This document shows positions 23,681 through 34,401 of a stretch of DNA of 64,000 nucleotides, one piece after another. Both the position numbers and the translations under genes were made by a program. The notes below the pieces were generated by a model. That model ran no database searches. It was given only the letters and a program-made list of their open reading frames with translations, and was not told the DNA's origin. The stretch is from the NCBI GenBank assembly GCA_030544215.1, contig JARZZO010000009.1, positions 53,501,129 to 53,565,128 of the forward strand, in the 5' to 3' direction. The first letter of the stretch is position 1. Every line of letters starts with the position of its first letter. Origin of the DNA: Zantedeschia hybrid cultivar. Its lineage: Eukaryota > Streptophyta > Magnoliopsida > Alismatales > Araceae.

Positions 23681-24723
23681 ATTCAAGACAGAATTCCACT
23701 AATTCATGCCAGTAAAACGTGTTCATACTGCTAGATAGTTGGTTAGCACATGTTTTAATGCACCCGATAGAGATGGATTCCTCATGATCGGATGGTTCTA
23801 TGTGTGTTATGCGATCGCGGGCTTTTCACGTGACCGGATCGCACTGTGTTGGGTTTTCAGTTACTGTGGACCTGGAGTGACATTGTAGCATTTTATCACC
23901 CTGTGCTGGTGGGGGCGTGAGCACAGCGCCGGTGGGGGCGTGGGCGGGGTGACGCCTAGTGAGAGAGGGTCACCTGGTGAACCCCGGGGTCAGCTAGTAC
24001 CGGTGTCGGAGTGGTACATTAGGAGAGTCACTCATGCTGAGGGAAGGGGTAGTCACCTGAGCCAGTTGGGCCGGAGTAGCGAGCGTGCTATCCGAGGGGC
24101 TGCTCCTTGGTCTCAGCGGGTCGAGGTTTTTCTCACCGTTGTTTGTACGGTCGGCGAGTTCTATCGAGACGGCAGTTGTGGGTTTTCTAACGGTTGGTTT
24201 AAAATGTGCATGATTATTATATTTCGACTGCATGTGTTCTCACGTAGAGAATTAGATATTGTACCTGCCACTACACTTGTTACTCTACTGTTAGCTGTAC
24301 TTTACACTTGTGGGTGTGTGCGTGGGCAGTGGGGATCGAAGGATCCCTACTGAGTCTTGTCTTGAGACTCACCCCTGCGGTTTTCAGGTGAGGACTCCCA
24401 GCAGACTTAGAGCAGCGTGTGCGGCCGGGTGGTGTGCCTTCAGCGGTTGTTCCGGGGTATGCCCCGATGTAGTTGTTATTTATCTTTGGCCTGTATGTTT
24501 AATTATTTCCTTCTGTTGGAGAATGTAATTATTTGCTGTATCGAGTCGCATTGTAATAATTTTAATTCCTGCACTTTTATTTCAAGTCAATGCGATGTGA
24601 ATGTTTAGCTTAGTTTATTATTTATTTCCCAGACTTACTAGATCCTGGTTTGGTCCCAAATTAATGATTCGGTACCCATTTAGTAATCGGATCCCCGATT
24701 ATAGGGTGGCGGGTCGTTACAGT

Positions 24724-24735
24724 TGGTATCAGAGC
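24724..24735 (+). other. Primer-binding site of C
   Basis: TGGTATCAGAGC lies two bases after the 5' LTR. It is an exact initiator tRNA-Met primer site. Confidence 0.93.
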
Positions 24736-24877
24736 ATACGGTCTGGCAAATAAATAAATAACTAGGTTAAATGTTGGAAATTCGGCAAATAAATACATTA
24801 TCCCGTACAGGCACGGCAGTAGCATAAGTTTTAGGACTCTAATTAGAACTTTTGATTTTGTAATTGTAGGCGAGTAG

Positions 24878-26506
24878 ATGGCTCCCAGGAAGAGGATGCC
24901 AGTTATTCGAGAGCGGGGAGATGTCCCCAGTGGGTCCGAGGCAGGGAGGCCGAGTGTTGAGCAGTTTATGGAGGCCATGATGGATACTATGGCTCGATAT
25001 CAGACTCGAGATCCTAGCGAGGGTTCTAGTACTTGGGGAGGGACCACAGCTACACTTGAGAGGTTCTTGAAGCTGAGGCCACCTCACTTCACCGGTCGTC
25101 CCGACCCTGACGAGGCCATTCATTGGCTTAGAGAGATTGAGAAGATTTTTGATACTATGGATTGTGCAGCAGTAGAGAGGACCCCACTGGCTACCTTCAT
25201 GCTGAAGGATAGCGCCTATGACTGGTGGACCACACTGAAGAGTTTGTCTTATGGGGACAGGAGTCTTAGGGAAATTTCTTGGGAGACCTTTGTCAAGGAG
25301 TTCAATGCACAATATTTCCCTAGACATGTCCAGCGAGCCAAAGAGGGGGAATTTATGGATCTGACGCAGGGGAGTATGACGGTACTTGAGTACGAGGCGA
25401 AGTTTGTTTCGCTGGGACGATTCGTGCCTTTTATATCTGGGGACGAGGTGCGTCGCACGGAGAGGTTTGTGGATGGGCTTAGGGTCAGTTTGAGGGACTT
25501 AGTGGCGTCCCATTGTTGTACAGACCTGGCGTCAGCAGTTAGGCGTGCAGCAGCTGTAGAGGCTCAGCAGAACCAGTCGGCCCGGGTTAGAGGGCAGACT
25601 GTTCAGGGGCCAGTGCGAGGCAGGGGTAAGGCTACGGCACCGGCTCCTTCTGTCGGATCGGGATCGTCTTCTCTCGGCTCCCGATTCAGGAGATTCTTCA
25701 GGGGTGGTGGCAGCAGTAGTGGCAGCAGCGGCAGCAGCAGGCCCAGGCAGGGTCAGCAGAGTCAGACTGTGTCCAGTGCACAGCAGGAGCCAGCTCAGAG
25801 GCTCCCGGCAGTTTGTCAACAGTGTGGTGGTGCCCATGGCGGGGCTCAGTGTCCCACTCTTCCCAGGAGATGTTTTACTTGCGGCCAACAGGGCCATCTG
25901 GCGAGGCAGTGCCCGCAGGGGCATAGTCAGGGGCAGGGTCATGGCGATCAGAAGAAGCCGAGGACTCAGGGGAGAGTGCTGGCTATCACCAGGAGGGAGG
26001 CTCGCGCGTCCAACTTGGTGGAAGGTACACTCTCTGTCCTTGGGAACTCTGCGCATGTGTTGATCGATTCAGGTGCTTCGCATTCTTTTATTTCCGAGCA
26101 GTTCCTAGACATTCTTTCTGCACCCGTTGTTGAGTTGTCTGATGGTCTGATGGTTGAGGTTCCTTCTGGAGACTTCATGATATCTTATAATTGTTTGAGG
26201 GATGTTCCCTTGACCATTGAGGGTCATGTGCTACCTGCCCAGTTGGTCGTACTTGCTATTCGTGATTTCGATATCATCCTGGGTATGGATTGGTTGGAAG
26301 CCTTTTATGCGGAGGTGGACTGTCACAGGAAGAGGGTGCGCTTCTCTATTCCGGACATCCCGACCTTCTTCTTCCAAGGTATTAGGCTTTCTTCTCGAGG
26401 TATTCTCATTTCTGCCTTTAAGGCACGGAGGTTGCTTGCTGGTGGCTGCGAGGCTTTCTTAGCCTCTGTAGTTGTTTCTGATGTTCGTGCTAGTCCCAGT
26501 CCTTAG
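24878..26506 (+). CDS. Gag-protease of element C
   Basis: A 542-residue frame starts with MAPRKRMPVIRERGD. The gag core holds WLREIEKIFDTMDC (about residue 85), a DWWTTL motif and LTQGSMTVLEYEAKFVSLGR. A Gly/Ser/Gln-rich linker (about 255-310) precedes CCHC knuckle CFTCGQQGHLARQC from residue 332. The aspartic protease has active-site D397 in IDSGASHSF, then FDIILGMDWL at about 463-472. Gag forms the particle and binds RNA; the protease matures the polyprotein. The frame ends with TAG between protease and RT and continues in the same frame as pol after it. This is either a disabling mutation or, less likely, a readthrough point. Plant chromoviruses usually have a single uninterrupted ORF. Confidence 0.93.
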   Translation: MAPRKRMPVIRERGDVPSGSEAGRPSVEQFMEAMMDTMARYQTRDPSEGSSTWGGTTATLERFLKLRPPHFTGRPDPDEAIHWLREIEKIFDTMDCAAVERTPLATFMLKDSAYDWWTTLKSLSYGDRSLREISWETFVKEFNAQYFPRHVQRAKEGEFMDLTQGSMTVLEYEAKFVSLGRFVPFISGDEVRRTERFVDGLRVSLRDLVASHCCTDLASAVRRAAAVEAQQNQSARVRGQTVQGPVRGRGKATAPAPSVGSGSSSLGSRFRRFFRGGGSSSGSSGSSRPRQGQQSQTVSSAQQEPAQRLPAVCQQCGGAHGGAQCPTLPRRCFTCGQQGHLARQCPQGHSQGQGHGDQKKPRTQGRVLAITRREARASNLVEGTLSVLGNSAHVLIDSGASHSFISEQFLDILSAPVVELSDGLMVEVPSGDFMISYNCLRDVPLTIEGHVLPAQLVVLAIRDFDIILGMDWLEAFYAEVDCHRKRVRFSIPDIPTFFFQGIRLSSRGILISAFKARRLLAGGCEAFLASVVVSDVRASPSP

Positions 26507-28690
26507 GAGGTGCCGGTTGTTTGTGAGTTCGTAGATGTTTTTCCTGAGGAGCTGCCTGGCCTTCCTCCTCAGCGAGAGGTCGAGTTTACCATCGAGCTTG
26601 CACCAGGTACGGCGCCCTTGTCTAAGGCCCCGTATCGGATGGCGCCAGCCGAACTCGCTGAGTTGAAGGCGCAATTGCAGGAGTTGTTGGATAAGGGTTT
26701 CATTCGTCCCAGTACGTCTCCTTGGGGTGCTCAAGTTCTGTTTGTCAGAAAGAAGGATGGTTCTTTGAGATTGTGCATCGATTATAGGCAGCTGAACCAG
26801 GTAACGATAAAGAATAAGTACCCGCTTCCTAGGATCGATGACTTGATGGATCAGTTGCAGACAGCGAGGGTGTTTTCCAAGATCGATCTGAGATCTGGGT
26901 ATTATCAGATGAGAATCAGGGATGTGGATGTTAGTAAGACGGCTTTCAGGACTCGGTATGGGCATTATGACTTTTTGGTTATGCCCTTCGGCTTAACCAA
27001 TGCTCCGGCGGCCTTTATGGATCTGATGAACCGAGTCTTCAGGACCTACCTGGACCAGTTTGTGGTTGTGTTTGTTGATGACATTCTGATCTATTCTTCT
27101 TCTGAGGAAGAGCACGCTGCTCATCTTCGGGCAGTGTTGCAGGTTCTGAGAGAACACCAACTTTACGCCAAGTTCAGCAAATGTGAATTTTGGCTGAACG
27201 AGGTGCACTTCCTTGGGCACGTTATTTCTGGTGAAGGCATCGCAGTGGATCCAGCCAAGATAGAGGCAGTGATGGACTGGAGCAGGCCGACTTCAGTGAC
27301 TGAGATCAGGAGTTTTCTGGGGCTTGCCGGTTATTACAGGCGGTTTGTTCAGGGATTCTCTTCGATAGCGGCCCCCTTGTCGAGGTTGACTCGAAAGGGA
27401 GTTCGTTTCGTATGGACTGAGGATTGTGAACAAAGTTTTATTGAGCTAAAAACTCGTCTCACGTCAGCCCCAGTGTTGGTGCTTCCATCTGGGTCAGGTG
27501 GATTTGTGGTTTACTCAGATGCATCCCGTCGAGGTTTGGGAGTAGTCCTTATGCAGCATGGCAGGGTAGTTGCTTATGCTTCTCGGCAGCTGAAGAGGCA
27601 TGAAGAGAACTATCCTACTCATGATTTGGAGCTTGCAACTGTGGTGTTTGCACTGAAGATCTGGAGGCATTACTTATACGGAGAAAAATTTCAGGTTTTT
27701 ACATATCACAAGAGCTTGAAATATGTGTTCACTCAAAGAGACCTGAATCTGAGGCAGCGCAGGTGGATGGAGTTTATTAAGGATTATGACTTTGACCTTT
27801 CTTATCATCCGGGCAAGGCGAATGTAGTGGCAGACGCTTTGAGTCGGAAGACGGTCATGTCATACCTCATGATTCGGGAGTGGAAATTGTTCGAGCAGGT
27901 GGTGGAATCCTCCTTTAGGGTTCCACGTGAAGAGGATAGAGCAGTGCTTGTCAGCCTGACTGTGAGACCGGCTGTGTACCATGCTGTGATTGAGGCTCAG
28001 AGGGCAGATACTGAGTTACCGCAGATTCTCCAGAGGCCTGAGGTTGAGTTGTGGGATGATGGTACCGTCATATTCAGAGGCAGACTCTATGTCCCGACTG
28101 AGGAAGACGTGCGTAGATGCGTTCTTGATGAAGCGCACCGTTCGAGGTATGCTGTGCATCCCGGGACAACAAAGATGTATCACTGTTTGAGGAGGCACTT
28201 CTGGTGGCCCGGTATGAAAAGAGATGTGGCTGAGTATGTGGCTAGATGCATGACATGCCAGCAGGTTAAAGCCGAGCATCAGAGACCAGGAGGGTTGCTG
28301 CAGCCCTTACCGATTCCTGAGTGGAAATGGGAGCATGTGACGATGGACTTTGTAATGGGTTTACCTGCATCCCCTAGCAGGAGAGACGCTATCTGGGTCA
28401 TCGTTGATCGGCTGACCAAGTCGGCACACTTCCTAGCCATTAGGAAGGACTGGTCGGTCGGCAAGCTGGCTAAGTTGTATATGGACCGGATTATCTCTCT
28501 GCACGGGATACCCTTGTCCATTGTATCGGATCGAGATCCGAGGTTTACTTCCAAATTCTGGAAGAGCTTTCAGCAGGCGCTGGGCACTCAGTTGGCTTTC
28601 AGCTCGGCCTACCATCCAGAGACTGACGGGCAGTCGGAGAGGACTATTCAGACCTTGGAGGATATGCTCAGGGCGTGTTGCCTAGACTAG
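26507..28690 (+). CDS. RT-RNase H-integrase of element C, ends at in-frame TAG
   Basis: This continues the gag frame directly after the TAG. RT has LFVRKKDGSLRLCIDYRQLN and YPLPRIDDL (about 26740-26840), and the catalytic FVDDILIYS at about 27070-27100. RNase H (about 27480-27850) has YSDASRRGLG and DLELATVVFALK; the usual Asp of the 'TDHKSL' motif reads Tyr (TYHKSL), a likely damaging change at an active-site position. Integrase has an HHCC zinc domain ending CMTCQQ (about 28135-28265) and a DDE core with Asp in VTMDFVMG (28346), Asp in IVSDRDPRF (about 28530) and Glu in GQSERTIQTLED (about 28635). TAG 28688-28690 then interrupts it in the 'RACCLD-stop-GGSW' segment. It copies and integrates the element DNA. 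Confidence 0.92.
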   Translation, partial: EVPVVCEFVDVFPEELPGLPPQREVEFTIELAPGTAPLSKAPYRMAPAELAELKAQLQELLDKGFIRPSTSPWGAQVLFVRKKDGSLRLCIDYRQLNQVTIKNKYPLPRIDDLMDQLQTARVFSKIDLRSGYYQMRIRDVDVSKTAFRTRYGHYDFLVMPFGLTNAPAAFMDLMNRVFRTYLDQFVVVFVDDILIYSSSEEEHAAHLRAVLQVLREHQLYAKFSKCEFWLNEVHFLGHVISGEGIAVDPAKIEAVMDWSRPTSVTEIRSFLGLAGYYRRFVQGFSSIAAPLSRLTRKGVRFVWTEDCEQSFIELKTRLTSAPVLVLPSGSGGFVVYSDASRRGLGVVLMQHGRVVAYASRQLKRHEENYPTHDLELATVVFALKIWRHYLYGEKFQVFTYHKSLKYVFTQRDLNLRQRRWMEFIKDYDFDLSYHPGKANVVADALSRKTVMSYLMIREWKLFEQVVESSFRVPREEDRAVLVSLTVRPAVYHAVIEAQRADTELPQILQRPEVELWDDGTVIFRGRLYVPTEEDVRRCVLDEAHRSRYAVHPGTTKMYHCLRRHFWWPGMKRDVAEYVARCMTCQQVKAEHQRPGGLLQPLPIPEWKWEHVTMDFVMGLPASPSRRDAIWVIVDRLTKSAHFLAIRKDWSVGKLAKLYMDRIISLHGIPLSIVSDRDPRFTSKFWKSFQQALGTQLAFSSAYHPETDGQSERTIQTLEDMLRACCLD

Positions 28691-29383
28691 GGAGGTTCGT
28701 GGGAACAACACTTGTCCACCGTGGAGTTTGCCTACAACAACAGCTATCATTCTAGCATCGGCATGGCGCCTTATGAGGCTTTGTATGGGCGGCCGTGTCG
28801 ATCTCCGGTGTGTTGGGCCGAGATCGGTGAGAGGCAGATAGCAGGACCTGAGTTTGTGCAGCAGTGTGTTGAGATTGCCAGGACGGTTCGGCAGAGGTTG
28901 ACCGCAGCTCAGAACAGACAGAAGAGTTATGCTGACATCCGACGGAGACCACTTGAATTTGAGGTTGGGGACCACGTGTTTCTCCGAGTCTCACCCTCCA
29001 AGGGTGTGATGAGATTCGGAAAGCGAGGCAAGTTGAGTCCACGATATATTGGACCTTTTCCCATTCTTGCTCGAATTGGGGAGACCGCGTATCAGCTGGC
29101 CTTGCCGCCCAGTCTTGCAGGAGTGCACGATGTGTTCCATGTATCCTTGTTGAGGAAGTACGTTCAAGATCCGTCCCATGTGTTGGATTTTTCAGAGTTG
29201 GAGGTCGCTGAGGATTTGTCATTTCCAGAGTATCCTGTTCGTATTGAGGATCACAGAGATCAGGTCTTACGGAACAAGGTCGTACCGTTGGTCAAGGTGA
29301 TTTGGCAGTACCGCTCCGGAGGTGAGGCAACCTGGGAGCGGGAGGATGAGATGCGGGAGCAATTTCCTTATCTCTTTTCGTAA
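28691..29383 (+). CDS. Integrase C-terminus and chromodomain of element C
   Basis: The same frame resumes after the second TAG. It has VEFAYNNSYHSSIGMAPYEA and GRPCRSPVCW, then the GPFPILARIGETAYQLALPP and VHDVFHVSLLRKYV integrase C-terminal blocks. A chromodomain-like tail (VVPLVKVIWQYRSGGEATWE, then EDEMREQFPYLF) ends at TAA 29381-29383. In chromoviruses this tail directs integration to particular chromatin. It cannot be translated in line with the rest unless the TAG is read through. Confidence 0.92.
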   Translation, partial: GGSWEQHLSTVEFAYNNSYHSSIGMAPYEALYGRPCRSPVCWAEIGERQIAGPEFVQQCVEIARTVRQRLTAAQNRQKSYADIRRRPLEFEVGDHVFLRVSPSKGVMRFGKRGKLSPRYIGPFPILARIGETAYQLALPPSLAGVHDVFHVSLLRKYVQDPSHVLDFSELEVAEDLSFPEYPVRIEDHRDQVLRNKVVPLVKVIWQYRSGGEATWEREDEMREQFPYLFS

Positions 29384-29454
29384 GTTTCCTTGTGAACTTG
29401 TATCCCTGTTTTGACCCTGTTAATTCTTGCAGTCAATTTCGAGGGCGAAATTTC

Positions 29455-29471
29455 TTTTAAGGGGGGGAGAA
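29455..29471 (+). other. Polypurine tract of C
   Basis: TTTTAAGGGGGGGAGAA lies directly before the 3' LTR start at 29472. Confidence 0.93.
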
Positions 29472-31811
29472 TGTAAGGACCGAGACTTTCGGATCCGGTT
29501 TTCGGGTCGGGCCCTGTAGTTCTAGCCCTGGTGAGGGGCGGGGGTTCTGAGTCGAATCGCGTCAGGACCCCGAGACGCGTTTTAAACGGCGTCCACCGTG
29601 GCAGACGCGTTTCAGGTTCTGCCACGTGGGTGCCACGTGGCCTGACCTCGGGCCGCGAGAGTCCGGCCCTGTCAGGTCGTCTGAACGGCGTCCGTGTGGG
29701 TCGACGCCTTTTAGACTGAGACTCTGGGTGTGTCAGAGTACGGTCCTGACAAGTTGTCTGAATGGCGTCTGTGAAGGACGACGCGTTTCAGAATCTTGTC
29801 AGAGCGGCCGTCACGTCACCTGATAGGCGTCCGTGCATGTCGACGCGTTTTTAGCTAGTTTCTGGTTAACCCCGCGAGCCCTCCTTCTTTCCCTCATTTT
29901 CTCCTACTCTCCTTCTCTCCTCCTCCTCCGGTGACCGGCGGCGACCCCCTCCTCCTCCCTCTTTTCCTCACACCATTTCGCCTCTCCCTCCACTCCATCC
30001 TATACCTGGCTCCTACCCCTACCACCTCCACTTTCACTGCGGCGTTCTACTCTCCGGACGGCGGCCGACGTCACGGTGGGGCTAGGACGACCTCGGCGGT
30101 ACCGGCGGCGGCGTGGGGCGAGACAGGCGGACGGCTTGAAGCTCGGAGGCGTTCGAGTGTCCGGTAGGGTGACGGTTCCCACGGCTTTGTGTTTAAACCA
30201 TGTTTTCCCCCGTTTATGCATGTTGTGGATCCTTGGTTTTGGGGGGTAGAATGAGCATGTTTAGGAGTTCTTTTGATGATATGGGGGATTTGCTATGATT
30301 GAGATTTCCTATGGATTGTGTGCCCCTCTTTCTCCTCCATTTTTGGGTATTTTGGGGCTGTTTGGATTGAAAAGGGGAGCCCTCGGGCTCATGGCAACTC
30401 TGGTTCCTGGGGTTGAAAGACGTCGTGCATGGACGACGCCTTTTCAAAGGGCGTCGGGCCATCACGACGCCTTTTAGACAGGAATCGCCTGACTGAGAGT
30501 CTGCCAGTTTGGGATTCTGGGACTAAAAGACGTCATGGGTGGTCGACGCGTTTTGAATAGCGTCGGGTAGCCATGACGCCTTTTAAGGCAGAAATCCCCT
30601 GTTTAAAGATTTCGAAAAATCCTGGTTTTCTGTGCTGAATGGCGTCTGAGGATGTCGACGCCTTTTAAACGGCGTCCTCTGGTGTCGACGCCTTTTAAGG
30701 CCAGATTCTGAAGACTGATTCATATGAACCTATACATGGAGCTTGAATGGCGTCGACCTCGGTCGACGCGATTCAAGACAGAATTCCACTAATTCATGCC
30801 AGTAAAACGTGTTCATACTGCTAGATAGTTGGTTAGCACATGTTTTAATGCACCCGATAGAGATGGATTTCTCATGATCCGATGGTTCTATGTGTGTTAT
30901 GCGATCGCGGGCTTTTCACGTGACCGGATCGCACTGTGTTGGGTTTTCAGTTACTGTGGACCTGGAGTGACATTGTAGCATTTTATCACCCTGTGTTGGT
31001 GGGGGCGTGAGCACAGCGTCGGTGGGGGCGTGGGCGGGGTGACGCCTAGTGAGAGAGGGTCACCTGGTGAACTCCGGGGTCAGCTAGTACCGGTGTCGGA
31101 GTGGTACATTCGGAGAGTCACTCATGCTGAGGGAAGGGGTAGTCACCTGAGCCAGTTGGGCCGGAGTAGCGAGCGTGCTATCCGAGGGGCTGCTCCTTGG
31201 TCTCAGCGGGTCGAGGTTTTTCTCACCGTTGTTTGTACGGTCGGCGAGTTCTATCGAGACGGCAGTTGTGGGTTTTCTAACGGTTGGTTTAAAATGTGCA
31301 TGATTATTATATTTCGACTGCATGTGTTCTCACGTAGAGAATTAGATATTGTACCTGCCACTACACTTGTTACTCTACTGTTAGCTGTACTTTACACTTG
31401 TGGGTGTGTGCGTGGGCAGTGGGGATCGAAGGATCCCTACTGAGTCTTGTCTTGAGACTCACCCCTGCGGTTTTCAGGTGAGGACTCCCAGCAGACTTAG
31501 AGCAGCGTGTGCGGCCGGGTGGTGTGCCTTCAGCGGTTGTTCCGGGGTATGCCCCGATGTAGTTGTTATTTATCTTTGGCCTGTATGTTTAATTATTTCC
31601 TTCTGTTGGAGAATGTAATTATTTGCTGTATCGAGTCGCATTGTAATAATTTTAATTCCTGCACTTTTATTTCAAGTCAATGCGATGTGAATGTTTAGCT
31701 TAGTTTATTATTTATTTCCCAGACTTACTAGATCCTGGTTTGGTCCCAAATTAATGATTCGGTACCCATTTAGTAATCGGATCCCCGATTATAGGGTGGC
31801 GGGTCGTTACA
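29472..31811 (+). repeat. 3' LTR of C
   Basis: It is 2340 bp, the same length as the 5' LTR, with no indels seen and about 23 substitutions. It carries the same twelve 22-bp modules (offset +7090) and the same paired CACGTG boxes (29623, 29634). Confidence 0.97.
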
Positions 31812-31816
31812 ATTTC
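31812..31816. repeat. Target-site duplication of C, right
   Basis: ATTTC, identical to 22377-22381. Confidence 0.92.
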
Positions 31817-32754
31817 AGTGTTCTAAAATTCGTTTCTCGGTAGATTCCATGCAAGAAAAATCGATCTTTGATCTTGTTGTTGATTCATATGATGAATCAC
31901 CTTTGATTATGCATTCATGTTGATGAATTGTTTTTGGAAATCAAAGGGGGATGCCAAGAATGGTTCAAAATAGTTTCATTTTTTTTTTGTTGATGTTCTT
32001 CGAGTAGATGGACCTATGTGAAGGGGTTACCGGCGAGTTTGGTGTCACTAGTGGTTCTACCGGGCAACGTCAGACACCTCCTAGACCCCGCAAGGGCGGA
32101 TAGGGCCGGCGGCGCCGGCCACCTCCCCTCTTTTCCCCTCTCTTCATGTGATGAAGGGAGGAGAGAGATAGAGGGGATATCAGCACCCTGGCCACCGCCG
32201 GTGTGATCAGCGGCGATAGGCATGCCGGCCGATCGACGCTGCCCCACCAGAATAGGGTGCAGGCGTTGGTAGCATCAGTGCCCCACTCCCCGCCGCCTTC
32301 TGTAAAATAGGGGGCTCAGGGGGGAGGACCCTTGGGCGCCGGCTAGGGTTTTCCCTAGCCGCCTTTCGAGGTGGTTGCTGGGCTAGGGCCTGGCCTTGGC
32401 CGAGCCGGCCCAGGTAGCCCCCTAAGGGGCGGGCTTGGGCTTGGGCCAAGTGGCCTGGGTACACCTAGCCAAGCTGAGCCATGCCCAGCCACCCAGTCCG
32501 AGTTGGCCCTTGCCCCTTTAACACCCCCCCCCCCTTCTCTTGGCCCATTAACCCCCTTAGGCCATTAAAATTGAATTTAAATTTAAAATTTTATTTTAAA
32601 GTTAAAAGTTTATTTAAATCCTATTTGATTAGACATAATATTAAGATGATGATCTTTAAATTATATTAACAAATGTTGTTTATTATTTGACATTGGTCTA
32701 GGTGTTAGATTAATGTCCTTAATTATTTCAAAATAGTTTTGAAATAAATTTTTT

Positions 32755-33226
32755 TTAACAAGAGTTGTTAAAGAAATTATTTTGTCTCAAGGATTTCTTA
32801 AATAAAGGTTGTTAAGAAATGACCTTTAAGTTGTCTTAACATGAGTTGTTAAGATAATCATGATCTTTAATTAATTTATTAACAAAGGTTATTAAAAGAT
32901 TATTTAATATAAAGAATTCTTTGTCAATAGTTGTTAAGAGATTTAATAATAATCTAATAGTTAGATTAAATTCAATTTTGTGTTGATCTTAATTATGCAC
33001 TATTTCAGTTAATAAGAGTTGTTAGTGAATTTTAAGTAAATATAAATGTTAGATTTATTATATTTAGAATAGTTCTAAGATTGTGCATAATTTTAATTAA
33101 CTAGAACTGTTAAGATATTAAATTACCTTGGGAACCTCTTAACAAGAGTTGTTAAGAGAGAAGTAATTAATAATGTTAGATTAATTTATTGTTGTTTGGA
33201 GGTTGCTTAACAAGTGTTGTTAAGGC
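32755..33226. repeat. Array of nine spaced palindromes (TTAACAA/TTGTTAA)
   Basis: Imperfect copies of CTTAACAA-gag-TTGTTAAG lie at about 32755, 32798, 32835, 32879, 32923, 33008, 33097, 33136 and 33206. The copy at 33136-33158 has perfect 10-base arms (CTCTTAACAA and TTGTTAAGAG) around a 3-base loop. The intervening AT-rich sequence is not conserved. Confidence 0.75.
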
Positions 33227-34133
33227 AATAATTTTTTTATTTAAGTTTTAGATTAATTTATTTAGAATTGTTCTAAATTTGAATAGAATCTTTCTAGAAA
33301 TTAATTTTAGTCTTTGTGAGCACATGTTGATGTGTTGATTAATGCTTTAAATTAGATTTAAGTGCATGCTTAGAAAATGAGATTTACGAAAATCAAATAT
33401 CCAATTTTTGATTGGTACCCTGATTTTGAGAAAACCAAAATTATCTATTTTCAAAATGTACTCAATCGTGTGTGAATGGTTAAAATTTTTAATTGTCATA
33501 GACATGTACGTAGTTAGTTTTATATCATGTGATGATGTGTGGTGAATGTGGATAATTTATGGAATGGTTTAATTTAATTAAGTATTAATTAATGCAATCT
33601 ACATGCCTCCCTTTCTCTCATTCCAATGTACTTCTACCTCCCTCCATAAATGTACTCCGCCATAAGGCCGTCTTTTACAATTATGTAAATTTGATAATTG
33701 TATCATTTTTGTAAAGTGATTGATCGCACTGGCCGAGGAGGAGAAATGACGATCTACAAGTGCAACTAGGAAGGTGTCAGGAGATGAGATCACCAGAGCC
33801 AATGTATTTGTATTTGATTAACATAATTGTTATATTAGTTGTGGTGATCAACTCTATGGCTCCAATTAATCACCGTGCTATCCATGACCACATAATTGAC
33901 ATGTATGTTGATGCATATATTTATTTATTTGATTATGAATCAAATTATATTACCTAAGTTTAGTTAAATATACGTGATATATTTATGTCCTATCACCTAA
34001 GATGAGACTAAGATAAAATTTATAAAATTCCTCGTTTTTAAAGTTGAAGCCGTAGTGCGAGTTATGGAGAATGCACTACGTGACCCTCCATCATTATAGT
34101 TTTAGATGCTTAGATCTGGATTGTGTTGATTTG

Positions 34134-34148
34134 TTGTGCTATCCACAA
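34134..34148 (+). repeat. Leader hairpin 1 of A
   Basis: TTGTG-CTATC-CACAA: a 5-bp stem with a 5-base loop. Confidence 0.65.
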
Positions 34149-34288
34149 AGTCTATCCTCTATTTCTAGGACTAGAACTATGGCATGTTGATGTCTGACCA
34201 CGGAGTAGAGGACGGTGTTACTAGTAGCATCCGAATATATTGTTGTAATGTAATGATGGTAATGCTTAAACCATAAGCTAGTGGTTTA

Positions 34289-34303
34289 TTGTGCTATCCA
34301 CAA
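34289..34303 (+). repeat. Leader hairpin 2 of A
   Basis: TTGTG-CTATC-CACAA, identical to copy 1. Confidence 0.65.
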
Positions 34304-34401
34304 GACTACTAAATTTATATGGGCCAAATGATGATCAACTATTGCAAGAAGTTGTAAGTGCTAAGAGTTGGTTGCTCTTTGATCATACATAGTGTAGCTT
34401 A

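Larger units (their letters stand above)
22382..24721 (+). repeat. 5' LTR of C
   Basis: The 2340-bp LTR begins TGTAAGGACC and ends GTCGTTACA. It contains twelve 22-bp inverted-repeat modules, at 22468, 22498, 22597, 22674, 22736 and at 23329, 23360, 23439, 23469, 23551, 23581 and 23659 (start positions). It also has a pair of CACGTG boxes, a CT-rich tract (about 22790-22920) and a GC-rich segment (about 22960-23080). No clear TATA box is visible. Confidence 0.97.
22382..31811 (+). mobile_element. Element C: young full-length Tekay/Del-type chromovirus
   Basis: The 9430-bp element has two 2340-bp LTRs, an exact ATTTC target duplication, a primer-binding site, gag-PR-RT-RH-IN-chromodomain in one frame, and a strong purine tract. 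By eye I count about 23 differences between the LTRs, near 1%, so the insertion is recent. Two in-frame TAG codons (26504-26506, 28688-28690) interrupt an otherwise continuous frame from 24878 to 29383. It is inserted in element A about 35 bp after the 5' LTR of A. The C-terminal chromodomain and long LTRs suggest the Tekay/Del clade. Confidence 0.96.

Noticed and set aside
23940..24353. A 137-residue frame in the 5' LTR of C, nearly identical at 31030-31443.
   Set aside because: It recurs only because the two LTRs are ~99% identical; no domain or start context supports a gene.
24839..25327. A 162-residue minus-strand frame opposite gag of C.
   Set aside because: It is antisense to a well-supported gag with no independent evidence.
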